Of a DNA stretch of 64,000 bases, positions 25,981-34,419 are shown one piece after another (positions within the stretch are counted from its first letter, which is position 1; every line of letters begins with the position of its first letter). Under the pieces are notes generated by a model. The model saw only the letters and a program-made list of their open reading frames with translations, made no database searches and was not told the origin of the DNA. The position numbers and the translations under genes are program-made. Origin of the DNA: Neptunitalea chrysea (GTDB lineage Bacteria > Bacteroidota > Bacteroidia > Flavobacteriales > Flavobacteriaceae); assembly GCF_027924145.1 (NCBI RefSeq), contig NZ_BRVP01000001.1, forward strand, positions 62,001-126,000. Direction: 5' to 3'.

Positions 25981-26405
25981 CAATTAAATATTTTTCACAA
26001 AAATAGGTAAAACAAAATATTTTTAATTTTCTTGGACTTTATTATTTCATGTATTAATAATTTTTAAGATAATTTAATATTTCATTATGAAAATTAAATA
26101 GTATTTCTGTAATTTGCTGCTTTGAAATAAATTTTTAGAATAAAGCTGTTAAATTATGGCATTTTAATTAACAGTTTCATAAAAAAGATTTATTATTGTT
26201 TTCGATAAGGCGAAAGAATCTAACCATGACTAAATGTTAATTTTATAATTTCTTAAAACTGAATATTCATCTTGAAGTAAATGGTGGATATTTTTTTGTT
26301 TATATAATATTTTAACATTTTTTAAGTTATTATGGTAGCTACTTTACGAAAGTCTTATCTTAGCTGTGCAAAACATCTAACAAACTTGTATAGGTATACA
26401 TAAAT
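25981..26405. other. AT-rich divergent intergenic region
   Basis: About 425 bases without a credible gene. It holds the 5' regions of nfu (minus) and porP (plus). Seen: an inverted repeat TTTAATATTTCAT / ATGAAAATTAAA at 26073-26098, CTGTTAA (26146) / TTAACAG (26168), a small TTTCG / CGAAA hairpin near 26200-26216, and a -7-like TATCTTAG at 26356-26363. It may host a long leader of porP. Confidence 0.55.
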
Positions 26406-27416
26406 ATGACAAATAAAACCATGAATTTAAAGAAATACTTCTTATTGCTTTTTTTAACGTTTTCAGGTTATTTATATTCTCAAGAAGGGTTACCTGTTTA
26501 TTTAGATTATCTTACAGATAACTATTATTTAGTGCACCCTGCAATGGCTGGTGCTGGTTCTGGTACTAAAGTAAGAATGACGGCCAGACAACAATGGTTT
26601 GGAGTTGATCAGGCACCTGCCTTACAAACTATAGGGATTAACTCTAGAATGGGAGACCGTTCTGCGTTAGGAGCTATGGTGATTAATGATAGAAATGGAT
26701 ACCATTCTCAAACAGGTGTTAAATTAACATATGCTCACCATATTAGCTTAGATAGTAGAAGAAGATATTTAAATCAACTTTCATTTGGTTTAAGCGCGGT
26801 AGTTTTTCAGGGTCGCTTAGATGAATCTGAATTTTTTAATTACAATGGAGTTGTAGATAATAATATTCTTGGAACAGATCAAACAAGTACAGAGCCTAAT
26901 GTTGATATAGGGATGGCTTATGCATTTGGTGATTTCTATGCTCAATTTTCTGTTTTAAATGTTCTAAAGGAAAAAAGAAATTTGTATAGTCAATCAGAAT
27001 CTGGTAATAAAAGAAGAGTAGTTTTATCTACAGGGTATACGTTTGGTGAATCGGAATGGAGTTTCCAACCATCTGTACTTTTCCAATATGTTAACTTTAC
27101 CAAAGAAAGTACTGTTGATTTAAACTTCTTAGCTTATAAGAAAATGGAATTTGGTAGATTTTGGGGTGGTCTTTCATATAGAAGTAGTTTAGATGGTGCT
27201 GATTATGTTTTAGGACAAGCAACCAGCGAACAAAAATTACAGTTGATTTCTCCTGTATTAGGGGTTACCTATAACAATTTTATGTTTGGGTATACGTATT
27301 CTTACCAAATGGGAGATATTAAGTTTCAGAATGGAGGATATCACCAAATTACTTTAGGACTTACTTTTGGAGAAGAAAAAGAAGCTTACCACTGTAACTG
27401 TCCATTTAATCAATAA
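26406..27416 (+). CDS. PorP/SprF family type IX secretion membrane protein
   Basis: A 336-residue outer-membrane beta-barrel protein. It has a signal peptide (YFLLLFLTFSGYLYSQ), the family opening YLDYLTDNYYLVHPAMAGAG, and a barrel ending MGDIKFQNGGYHQITLGLTF before a CNCPF tail. PorP/SprF proteins work with T9SS, often helping a specific cell-surface substrate to attach. Such genes often sit next to an adhesin or to an OmpA/PD40 gene; here it stands alone. The ATG at 26421 is an equally good start and would give 331 residues. Confidence 0.92.
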   Translation: MTNKTMNLKKYFLLLFLTFSGYLYSQEGLPVYLDYLTDNYYLVHPAMAGAGSGTKVRMTARQQWFGVDQAPALQTIGINSRMGDRSALGAMVINDRNGYHSQTGVKLTYAHHISLDSRRRYLNQLSFGLSAVVFQGRLDESEFFNYNGVVDNNILGTDQTSTEPNVDIGMAYAFGDFYAQFSVLNVLKEKRNLYSQSESGNKRRVVLSTGYTFGESEWSFQPSVLFQYVNFTKESTVDLNFLAYKKMEFGRFWGGLSYRSSLDGADYVLGQATSEQKLQLISPVLGVTYNNFMFGYTYSYQMGDIKFQNGGYHQITLGLTFGEEKEAYHCNCPFNQ

Positions 27417-27453
27417 TACGAATAATTTTATTAGTTAGTATTTAGTCATATGA

Positions 27454-27485
27454 AAAGAGGGGATAATTTATCCCCTCTTTTTTTT
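27454..27485. terminator. Bidirectional terminator between porP and the SIMPL gene
   Basis: Stem AAAGAGGGGATAA / TTATCCCCTCTTT with a short loop, T run on the plus strand and A run before it, shared by the convergent genes. Confidence 0.9.
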
Positions 27486-28488
27486 ATAATGTTGTTTTAA
27501 GTTTCTGAATATCAGTTTTACCGCTGGGGTTTATTATAATATATTCTTTTTCTGGTGCAGGTATGGGTTCGGGTTTTGGAATATATCTTAGCTGGTTATG
27601 TACCACTACCTGTATAACCGGTTCTATGATAGTTGGGTTATATACAATATCAAAACTTTCACTTGTTAACGGTTGATAAAAGTAGGAAGTTTGTTGTTTA
27701 GCTTTTGTAACGCCTTGCTTTTTTGTGATGGCCTCTATAGAAACACTGTTAAATGCTTGAAAGCTTTTATAAAAGTCTTTTGGTGTATAGCAATATTTAG
27801 CTTCGACATATTGTGGTGTGTAATTACTTAAATCGAATCCTAGTTGTTCGTAAAAGGTTTTCTTTTGTTTAATAGTAGCTAATACTTTTTCTTCAATTTC
27901 TTTATATATAGATTCCAGATCTTTAATAAAGTAATCTACCTTTATAAGGTTATAAACTTCGTTTTGAGCACATGCTTTTAAGATGTCTTCAAATAAAATT
28001 ATATCATCAAATCCTATATGTAGGTTTTCCTGTAATTCAAACCCTGTGGGTACTTCTACGTAGCGTTTACTAAATAGTTTTTTCTCTATGGTAGTTTCGT
28101 ATTCAGGGTTAAAAGATATAACATCTGTTACTATATCTTCTTTATGAATCCCTTTAGCTAAGAGTATATTTCTAATGTTGTTTATACGTTCACTTGCTAA
28201 TGTATTGGTTTGATTTGTGGTTTCACCTACTTGTGTAATATTAAATACAGCTACATATTTGGCTGCCTTTACATTGTAGAGTGTACGTATGTTTATATCT
28301 ATCGTATTTGTAGGTGGGGTGGCTTTAAAAAGAGTTTTGTCTTGCGTTTGAAGATTTAAGCTGGATGTTTGTGTAACATTTTGTCGTGATATTAGAAAAG
28401 ATCCTTCCGGGTTATAATTACCTTTTACCTGTGCATGTATATGCAATACTCCGAGGATTAATAAGACTGATGTGACTCTTTTTTTCAT
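27484..28488 (-). CDS. SIMPL (DUF541) domain exported protein
   Basis: A 334-residue protein with a signal peptide (VTSVLLILGVLHIHAQ) and a SIMPL/DUF541-type core (about residues 60-290), seen in the pattern of a repeated beta-alpha fold with ASERINNIRNILLAKGIHKEDI and LGFDLSNYTPQYVEAKY. The C terminus is proline-rich (YIPKPEPIPAPEKEYIIINP). SIMPL proteins are periplasmic or surface proteins without a single agreed role. It is transcribed away from the histidine kinase operon. Confidence 0.8.
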   Translation of the reverse strand: MKKRVTSVLLILGVLHIHAQVKGNYNPEGSFLISRQNVTQTSSLNLQTQDKTLFKATPPTNTIDINIRTLYNVKAAKYVAVFNITQVGETTNQTNTLASERINNIRNILLAKGIHKEDIVTDVISFNPEYETTIEKKLFSKRYVEVPTGFELQENLHIGFDDIILFEDILKACAQNEVYNLIKVDYFIKDLESIYKEIEEKVLATIKQKKTFYEQLGFDLSNYTPQYVEAKYCYTPKDFYKSFQAFNSVSIEAITKKQGVTKAKQQTSYFYQPLTSESFDIVYNPTIIEPVIQVVVHNQLRYIPKPEPIPAPEKEYIIINPSGKTDIQKLKTTL

Positions 28489-28704
28489 ATGTATTATTGT
28501 TTTATTTAGGGTAAGCTAGTCTAAACTTTTATGCTAAAAAAGTTTGAATGCGTGTGGTGAAGGGTTAACTTAGGGAAATGGTATTTTGATTGAGTAAACA
28601 CTCCTTTTTAGGTTGTTTTACAACTGTTTATGTAAGTTATTGTATGAATAGCGTTTTCGTATATCATAAATTCAATGTATGTTTATCGTAGTTTAAGGAA
28701 TAAA

Positions 28705-30882
28705 ATGAAGTATGTTATCTTACTAATATTACTAGGGTCTTTTACCTTTTGTTTTGGTCAACAGTATAATGAGGCAAAAACCAGTGCAAATTACTTTACC
28801 TTAAAAGGTACTGTTAAGGACTATGATAGTAAAAAACCTATAAAGGGAATTGAGGTCTATATATCGGGTGCGTCTACAACAGAGCTTACTGATTATTCAG
28901 GGGAATTTCAGATTAGAGCACGTATAGGAGATGAGTTGGTAGTAACTGGTATGGATATATTACCGGTCTATTACACATTAAAATCGGAAGAGGATGTAGA
29001 TGTTCTTGTAAAGGACTTTTATATGCCTGAGGATACTGATGAAATAGTAGAATTGCATAAAAAGTTATTAGATACAGCAAAGAGCTATCAGGAAACATCT
29101 ATTGAGAAGAGTTTAGAGGCTATAGAAAAATCGTTACGAATACTTAGGAACTATCGGTTTGAAACCCAAAGAGAAGCTTCTTTTGAATTATTAGGTGATA
29201 TTTATGTGTATTGGAAACAGTATGACTTGGCTGTGGAAAATTATAAGAATGCTGTTTCTGAAAAAACTAGTGATGCATTAAGTTTAAAATTAGGCAAAGC
29301 GTATTTTTTAAATAAGCAGTATAAAAAGAGTAAAGTGTTATTAAAAACTTTAACGGCTTCAAAACATTTAAATTCAAAACAAAAAATAGAAGTATTTAAT
29401 ACGCTTGCAGATGTATTAGATGTGCTTAAAGAAGAGGATCAATCAATTACTTATAGAAAGAAAGCTTTAGACTTAGCAGTAGCGCGTAGAGATGCTAAGG
29501 CTATTGATATTAGTGCTCAGTTAGGTTCTGCGTATGCTAAAATAGGAGATCAAACCAATGCTATAGGGTATTTTAATAACTCTGTACTTTTAGCGCAAAA
29601 CAAATCTGATGGAGGAGAGTTAATTAAAGCTTTGGAGAATACGGCTGATTTTTATGGTGAAAATGAAATGTATGATAAAGAGATATCTATTCGGAAAAAG
29701 AATTTAGAGAAGTTAGAGGAATTAGATAATACAGATGATGCTGTTATGACCGATTCTTTGTCTATTCAAAAAAGTAATTATAAAATTGGTAGAGCTTATG
29801 TTTCTAAAGATGAGTTTAAAAAGGCGATACCATATTTAGAAAAGAGTATTTCTGAAGCAGATAAAAAGAAAGATATTGTGGTGCAAAAAGATGCTACCAG
29901 AAAACTATCTGAGGTTTACCGTAGCGTAGGTGATTTTGAGAAAGCTTTAGAGACGTATCAGAATTATGTACACCTGGTAGATACTTTATATATTAAAAAG
30001 GAGCAACAGATATCTCAGGCTACCCGTTTGCGTAGAGATATAGCCTCTAAGCAAGAACGTATTACAAGTTTAGAAAAGGAACGCGATTTGCAACGCGGTA
30101 AAATGGATTTGGCTATTCAAAATCAGCGATTAACTATTGAAAGTAATAAACGGCAACAGTGGACAATTTATTTATTAATTGCTGGTTTGTGTTTAATGGG
30201 GTTTACGGCTTATTTGTTTTTTAGAAGTAATAAGCAGCAAAAATTAAATAATAATTTGTTGGCGTTAAAGTCATTACGGTCGCAAATGAATCCACATTTT
30301 ATATTTAATGCATTGAACTCTGTTAATCATTACATAGCAACCAATGATGAGCGTAATGCGAATAGATTTTTAAGTCAGTTTTCATCTTTAATGCGTAGTG
30401 TATTAGAGAATTCTGAGGAGGATGTAATACCTTTTTCTAAGGAGGTTGAGTTGCTTAAACTGTATATTAAGCTAGAGCACTCAAGATTTACCGATAAATT
30501 TGATTTTGAATTTAACATGGACGATGCTATAGCTTCAGATGAGTTTGTAATACCTCCTATGTTATTGCAGCCTTATATAGAAAATGCTATTTGGCATGGG
30601 CTGCGTTATAGAGAAACTAAAGGATTGCTAAAGGTATATGTAGAAAAGAATACTTTTGAAAGTATTAAGGTTATAATAGAGGATAATGGTATAGGAAGAA
30701 AACAATCGATGGCTTTAAAGACGGAGCATCAAAAAAGGAAAAAGTCTAAGGCGATGGAAAATATTAACAAACGAATAGAGATTTTAAATTCTATGTACAA
30801 AGATAGGTTTGAGGTAGCTATAGAAGATTTGGAACAGCCTGAAACCGGTACCCGTGTGATTGTTATTTTAAAAAAGGATTAA
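28705..30882 (+). CDS. LytS-type sensor histidine kinase with carboxypeptidase-D-like and TPR sensor region
   Basis: A 725-residue sensor kinase. In order: signal peptide (MKYVILLILLGSFTFCFGQ), a carboxypeptidase-regulatory-like beta domain (LKGTVKDYDSKKPIKGIEVY, about 30-105), tetratricopeptide repeats (about 130-440), a coiled coil, one membrane segment (WTIYLLIAGLCLMGFTAYLFF), then the His_kinase domain with RSQMNPHFIFNALNSVNHYI (phospho-His near residue 531) and an ATPase domain with IENAIWHGLRYR and DNGIGRK. ATG 28705 starts at the signal peptide; ATG 28675 would add ten residues. The stop abuts its response regulator. Confidence 0.92.
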   Translation: MKYVILLILLGSFTFCFGQQYNEAKTSANYFTLKGTVKDYDSKKPIKGIEVYISGASTTELTDYSGEFQIRARIGDELVVTGMDILPVYYTLKSEEDVDVLVKDFYMPEDTDEIVELHKKLLDTAKSYQETSIEKSLEAIEKSLRILRNYRFETQREASFELLGDIYVYWKQYDLAVENYKNAVSEKTSDALSLKLGKAYFLNKQYKKSKVLLKTLTASKHLNSKQKIEVFNTLADVLDVLKEEDQSITYRKKALDLAVARRDAKAIDISAQLGSAYAKIGDQTNAIGYFNNSVLLAQNKSDGGELIKALENTADFYGENEMYDKEISIRKKNLEKLEELDNTDDAVMTDSLSIQKSNYKIGRAYVSKDEFKKAIPYLEKSISEADKKKDIVVQKDATRKLSEVYRSVGDFEKALETYQNYVHLVDTLYIKKEQQISQATRLRRDIASKQERITSLEKERDLQRGKMDLAIQNQRLTIESNKRQQWTIYLLIAGLCLMGFTAYLFFRSNKQQKLNNNLLALKSLRSQMNPHFIFNALNSVNHYIATNDERNANRFLSQFSSLMRSVLENSEEDVIPFSKEVELLKLYIKLEHSRFTDKFDFEFNMDDAIASDEFVIPPMLLQPYIENAIWHGLRYRETKGLLKVYVEKNTFESIKVIIEDNGIGRKQSMALKTEHQKRKKSKAMENINKRIEILNSMYKDRFEVAIEDLEQPETGTRVIVILKKD

Positions 30883-31617
30883 ATGGAACTATTGAAAGCA
30901 ATTATAATAGAAGACGAGGCGGTTAGTAGAGATATTTTAAGAAACTATGCTGCTAAGTATTGTAAAAGTATCGCTATAGTTGCAGAAGCAGCTAATATTA
31001 ATGATGGAATACAGTTGTTAGAAAAGCATCAGCCAGATTTATTATTTCTAGATGTAGAGATGCCTTATGGTAATGCCTTTGATTTATTAGATAAGATGCC
31101 AGATAGGTCTTTCGAAGTTATTTTTGTTACGGCTTATAATCATTATGCTATGGACGCGCTTAATCAGCATGCATCATATTATTTAATGAAACCTATTGAT
31201 ATTGATGAGTTGATAAAGGCTGTAGATTATGTTGTTGATATAAAGAATAAAGAGCTTGAACTTTATAATAAGGTGTTAGCGCCTAATGTTAAAAATGTGC
31301 CAGGTAAAATTACAATTCCAGTACAGGATGGTTTTGAGGTTATTGATGTTGCGGAAGTATATTATTGTAAGGCAGATGATAATTATACCGAAGTACATTT
31401 TAAAGATAAAATGATATTGGTAAGTAAAACTTTAAAATATTTTGAAGATCTTTTGGCTGTTCATTCATTTGCTCGGGTACATAAGTCGTATTTAGTAAGT
31501 GTGTGCAAGATTAAGAAATATAAAAAAGGAAAAGGAGGAAGCGTGGTATTAGATAATCAAAGGGAGATTATGGTTTCTGCTTCCAGAAAATCTGAATTAT
31601 TATCATATTTTAATTAA
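30883..31617 (+). CDS. LytTR family response regulator
   Basis: A 244-residue DNA-binding regulator: a receiver domain (IIIEDEAVSRD, LLFLDVEMP with Asp57 as phosphoacceptor, FVTAYNHYAMDALN, YYLMKPID) and a C-terminal LytTR domain from about 140 (ITIPVQDGFEVIDVAEVYYC, FARVHKSYLVSVCKIKKY). It begins directly after the kinase stop, so the pair is translationally coupled and very probably forms one signalling system. Target genes are not apparent here. Confidence 0.95.
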   Translation: MELLKAIIIEDEAVSRDILRNYAAKYCKSIAIVAEAANINDGIQLLEKHQPDLLFLDVEMPYGNAFDLLDKMPDRSFEVIFVTAYNHYAMDALNQHASYYLMKPIDIDELIKAVDYVVDIKNKELELYNKVLAPNVKNVPGKITIPVQDGFEVIDVAEVYYCKADDNYTEVHFKDKMILVSKTLKYFEDLLAVHSFARVHKSYLVSVCKIKKYKKGKGGSVVLDNQREIMVSASRKSELLSYFN

Positions 31618-31628
31618 AAATTTATTAG

Positions 31629-32156
31629 ATGATTATACTAGAGGTTAACGGTAATTATCCAGAAATAGGAGAAGATTGTTTTATAGCACCTAACGCTACT
31701 ATGGTAGGGGAGGTGTCTATGGGAAAACAATGTAGCATATGGTTTAATGCAGTATTACGTGGCGATGTTCATTTTATTAAAATGGGAGATAAAGTAAATG
31801 TACAGGATGGTGCCGTTATTCATGCTACATATCAGAAGTCGCCTACCACTATAGGTAATAATGTTTCTATTGGTCATAATGCTTTGGTGCACGGCTGTAC
31901 AATTCATGATAATGTACTTATAGGAATGGGGAGTATTGTTATGGATGATTGTGTTATAGAGAGTAATTCAATAATTGCTGCAGGAGCAGTGGTTACAAAA
32001 AATACACATGTAGAGGCGGGGAGTATATATGCCGGTGTACCTGCTAAGAAAGTTAAAGATATTAGCCAGGAATTAATTAGTGGTGAAATAGACAGAATAG
32101 CTAATAACTACGTAAAATATTCTGGGTGGTTTAAAAAAGAAGAAGCTGAGGATTAA
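31629..32156 (+). CDS. Gamma-carbonic anhydrase family hexapeptide protein
   Basis: A 175-residue left-handed beta-helix protein with hexapeptide repeats. Metal-site histidines fit the family (GAVIHATYQ, SIGHNALVHGC) as does the GDVHFIKMGDKVNVQDG segment. Members may hydrate CO2 or act as metal-dependent acyl-related proteins; activity cannot be read from sequence alone. It follows the response regulator by 11 bases, so it may be read through from that operon. Its stop overlaps the stop of convergent murI. Confidence 0.92.
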   Translation: MIILEVNGNYPEIGEDCFIAPNATMVGEVSMGKQCSIWFNAVLRGDVHFIKMGDKVNVQDGAVIHATYQKSPTTIGNNVSIGHNALVHGCTIHDNVLIGMGSIVMDDCVIESNSIIAAGAVVTKNTHVEAGSIYAGVPAKKVKDISQELISGEIDRIANNYVKYSGWFKKEEAED

Positions 32157-32938
32157 AAGTCTGCAAATTCAATTTTTATATGAGAATTAGGTGCAACAAA
32201 TGTTTCCATGAGCTGTGCGTTTAAATTACTATGTAAGCGATGATGAATATTAGTGGTATTGGTGTTGAATAGAGCCAATTCCGATATTATTTTTTTTGTT
32301 TGCTTGGCAATCGCTTTTCCGGAGTCTATTATAGTAACGTTATCTGGTAGTAGTTGTTGTAGTTGCGGAATAAGATAGGGGTAGTGTGTACAACCTAATA
32401 CGAGATAATCTATGTTGGCATCTATCATGGGTTGTATATACTTATTAAGTAGTAAGGTCATCTCTTCTGAATGTAGCTTGCCTTGTTCTATAAGATCAAC
32501 AATTCCTTCACCAATTTGTTCGGTAACATTAATATTTGAGGCATAAATAGAAGAGGTTGTACTAAAAAGGTGACTGCTCAAAGTGCCTTTGGTAGCAAGT
32601 ATTCCAACCGACTGGTTTTTTGTTTGCAAGGCAGCAGGTTTTATTGCAGGTTCTATTCCAATGAATGGAATGTTATAGTTAGCTCTTAAATAGTCTATAG
32701 CGTTTGTGGTAGCAGTGTTACAAGCTACTACAATGAGTTTACATCCTTGTTTAATTAAATACTCTGTATTCTTAATAGAAAGCGCTAAGATGTCTTCTTT
32801 TGACTTTTCTCCGTAAGGAGCATTTTTGCTATCGGCAAGATAGATAGTGTTTTCATAGGGTAGCAAATTAACAACTTCTTTCCAGATAGTTAGTCCACCA
32901 ATACCGGAGTCAAAAAGACCAATAGGAGAATTGCTCAT
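32153..32938 (-). CDS. murI: Glutamate racemase
   Basis: A 261-residue cytoplasmic enzyme making D-glutamate for peptidoglycan. Catalytic contexts are visible: IGLFDSGIGGLT (Asp10), VVACNTATTNA (Cys73) and YLVLGCTHYPYL (second Cys). The ATG at 32938 matches the family N terminus; the upstream in-frame ATG at 32962 would add eight unlikely residues. It is the last gene of a minus-strand envelope-assembly block, separated from the OmpH genes by a terminator-like hairpin. Confidence 0.95.
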   Translation of the reverse strand: MSNSPIGLFDSGIGGLTIWKEVVNLLPYENTIYLADSKNAPYGEKSKEDILALSIKNTEYLIKQGCKLIVVACNTATTNAIDYLRANYNIPFIGIEPAIKPAALQTKNQSVGILATKGTLSSHLFSTTSSIYASNINVTEQIGEGIVDLIEQGKLHSEEMTLLLNKYIQPMIDANIDYLVLGCTHYPYLIPQLQQLLPDNVTIIDSGKAIAKQTKKIISELALFNTNTTNIHHRLHSNLNAQLMETFVAPNSHIKIEFADF

Positions 32939-32951
32939 GGTACAAAAATAA

Positions 32952-32980
32952 AAAACTGCCACTTATAAAGGGGCAGTTTT
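32952..32980 (-). terminator. Minus-strand terminator after the OmpH gene
   Basis: Stem AAAACTGCC / GGCAGTTTT with an 11-base loop. Read on the minus strand it is followed by TTTATTTTT. It would separate murI from the ompH transcript unless partly read through. Confidence 0.75.
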
Positions 32981-33006
32981 ACTATAGTATATTTTATAAT
33001 ATCTAA

Positions 33007-33537
33007 TTAGATTCCTAATTCTTTTTTAACATCAGGAAGTAAATCTTTACCATTAGCAACAATAAGACCTCCACCTTGGGTAGCATCTAAAACATAGTCG
33101 ATACCTTGATCTGCTGCTACTTTTTTAATAGCGTCTTGTACTTTTTTATAGATAGGAGCTAATTTTTCCTGTTGTTTTGTTTGAAGAATTTTCATGTAGT
33201 TCTTACTAGCTTCTTCAATATTAGCATTCATAACTTGTAATTCTTGAGCCTCTTTTTCAAACTCTGCTCTTCTTGCTTCAATTTCTGCGTTTGTTAAGGT
33301 TTTAGTTTTGTCTTCTAAAGCCTTTGCTTTTGCTTGTAATTCTTTTTTAGAAGCTTGGATATCTTCTGAGTAAGTAGCTTCTAATGATTGTAGTTCACTG
33401 TTAGCTTGTTGCATTTCAGGCATTTCCTGTATTAATTGCTGAGTGTTTATATGGGCAATCTTATTTTGCGCATTGGCAGTCATAAAAAAGCCGATAAATA
33501 AAACTACGGTTACTGCTAATTTTTTAATACTCTTCAT
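33007..33537 (-). CDS. OmpH/Skp family periplasmic chaperone (short)
   Basis: A 176-residue protein with signal peptide (LAVTVVLFIGFFMTANAQ) and OmpH-type sequence KIAHINTQQLIQEMPEMQQ, a long coiled coil (about 45-130), and the C-terminal PIYKKVQDAIKKVAADQGIDYVLDATQGGGLIV. Skp-like chaperones form trimers that hold unfolded outer-membrane proteins in the periplasm. It is one of two adjacent OmpH genes, downstream of bamA. Confidence 0.93.
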   Translation of the reverse strand: MKSIKKLAVTVVLFIGFFMTANAQNKIAHINTQQLIQEMPEMQQANSELQSLEATYSEDIQASKKELQAKAKALEDKTKTLTNAEIEARRAEFEKEAQELQVMNANIEEASKNYMKILQTKQQEKLAPIYKKVQDAIKKVAADQGIDYVLDATQGGGLIVANGKDLLPDVKKELGI

Positions 33538-33566
33538 TTCTAAGTTTTTTAAATTTTTAAATTTGT

Positions 33567-34346
33567 TTATTCTTCTTCGTCGCTCTGCGTATTTTCGTTG
33601 TCTTTATTTTGCTTTGCTTTAAGAGCTTCTTCTTTTGCTTTTATACGTGCTTCTCGTTGTTCTAAAAGTTTTTGTCTTTTAGCTTCATATGCCGCTTGAC
33701 GTTCAGCTTTCTTTTGTTCTTGTAATTTTCGTTTTTCTTCTAATTTTTTTTCTCTTTCTAAAAGTGCTGGATTTGTTTGTTTATCAAATTCGTCAAGCGC
33801 TTTTTCTCTAGCTTGTATTTTTTCTGCTCTGTTAATAGACATAAGAACAATATCACTTATATCGTATTTTTTGTCGGCATATAACATCATTAAGTCGGAT
33901 GACTTATCAAATACAAAATCAAATTTTCTACCCTTTCCAACTTCTTGTACCGAATTGAAAACCTGATCCTGAATAGGCTGAACTAAGGTTTTCTTCTGCG
34001 TGATTAAATCACCGTCGGGTCCAAAACGTTGTTGTTGGTAATCTAAAAGTTCACCTTCTAATATAGATATATCTTCTTCTCGTTCTTCAATTAATTCTTT
34101 TGTTAGCAATACACTTTCTGCATTTAACTCAGCACGTCTACTGTTTATTTCGCTCTGCATTTTCTCCATTTCTTTTTTCCACTTCAGCACCTTATCATTA
34201 AGTTGTTTGTTAGCGGTTTGATATTCTTGTACATTTTGTAAAATGTAGTTCATATCAACATAACCAATCCTAATAGATTTTTGTGCTGAAACAGTAGAGT
34301 TAATGCTTAAAAAGATTACAATTATTGCTAAAAACTTGATTTTCAT
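33567..34346 (-). CDS. OmpH/Skp family periplasmic chaperone (long, charged tail)
   Basis: A 259-residue protein starting at the signal peptide MKIKFLAIIVIFLSINSTVSAQ. The OmpH core is visible (IRIGYVDMNYILQNVQEYQ, coiled coil, FDFVFDKSSDLMMLYADKKYDISD) and is followed by a highly charged K, E, R and Q-rich tail of about 80 residues that the shorter paralogue lacks. The longer frame extending upstream to 34508 overlaps bamA and is not needed. It lies 73 bases after the bamA stop and 29 bases before the short OmpH. Confidence 0.92.
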   Translation of the reverse strand: MKIKFLAIIVIFLSINSTVSAQKSIRIGYVDMNYILQNVQEYQTANKQLNDKVLKWKKEMEKMQSEINSRRAELNAESVLLTKELIEEREEDISILEGELLDYQQQRFGPDGDLITQKKTLVQPIQDQVFNSVQEVGKGRKFDFVFDKSSDLMMLYADKKYDISDIVLMSINRAEKIQAREKALDEFDKQTNPALLEREKKLEEKRKLQEQKKAERQAAYEAKRQKLLEQREARIKAKEEALKAKQNKDNENTQSDEEE

Positions 34347-34419
34347 AATATGATTTTTAGTGCTAAAAGCTAATAAATTTTCGTTTGTAATCCTAGTAAA
34401 TAAAAAACCATGCCAAAAA

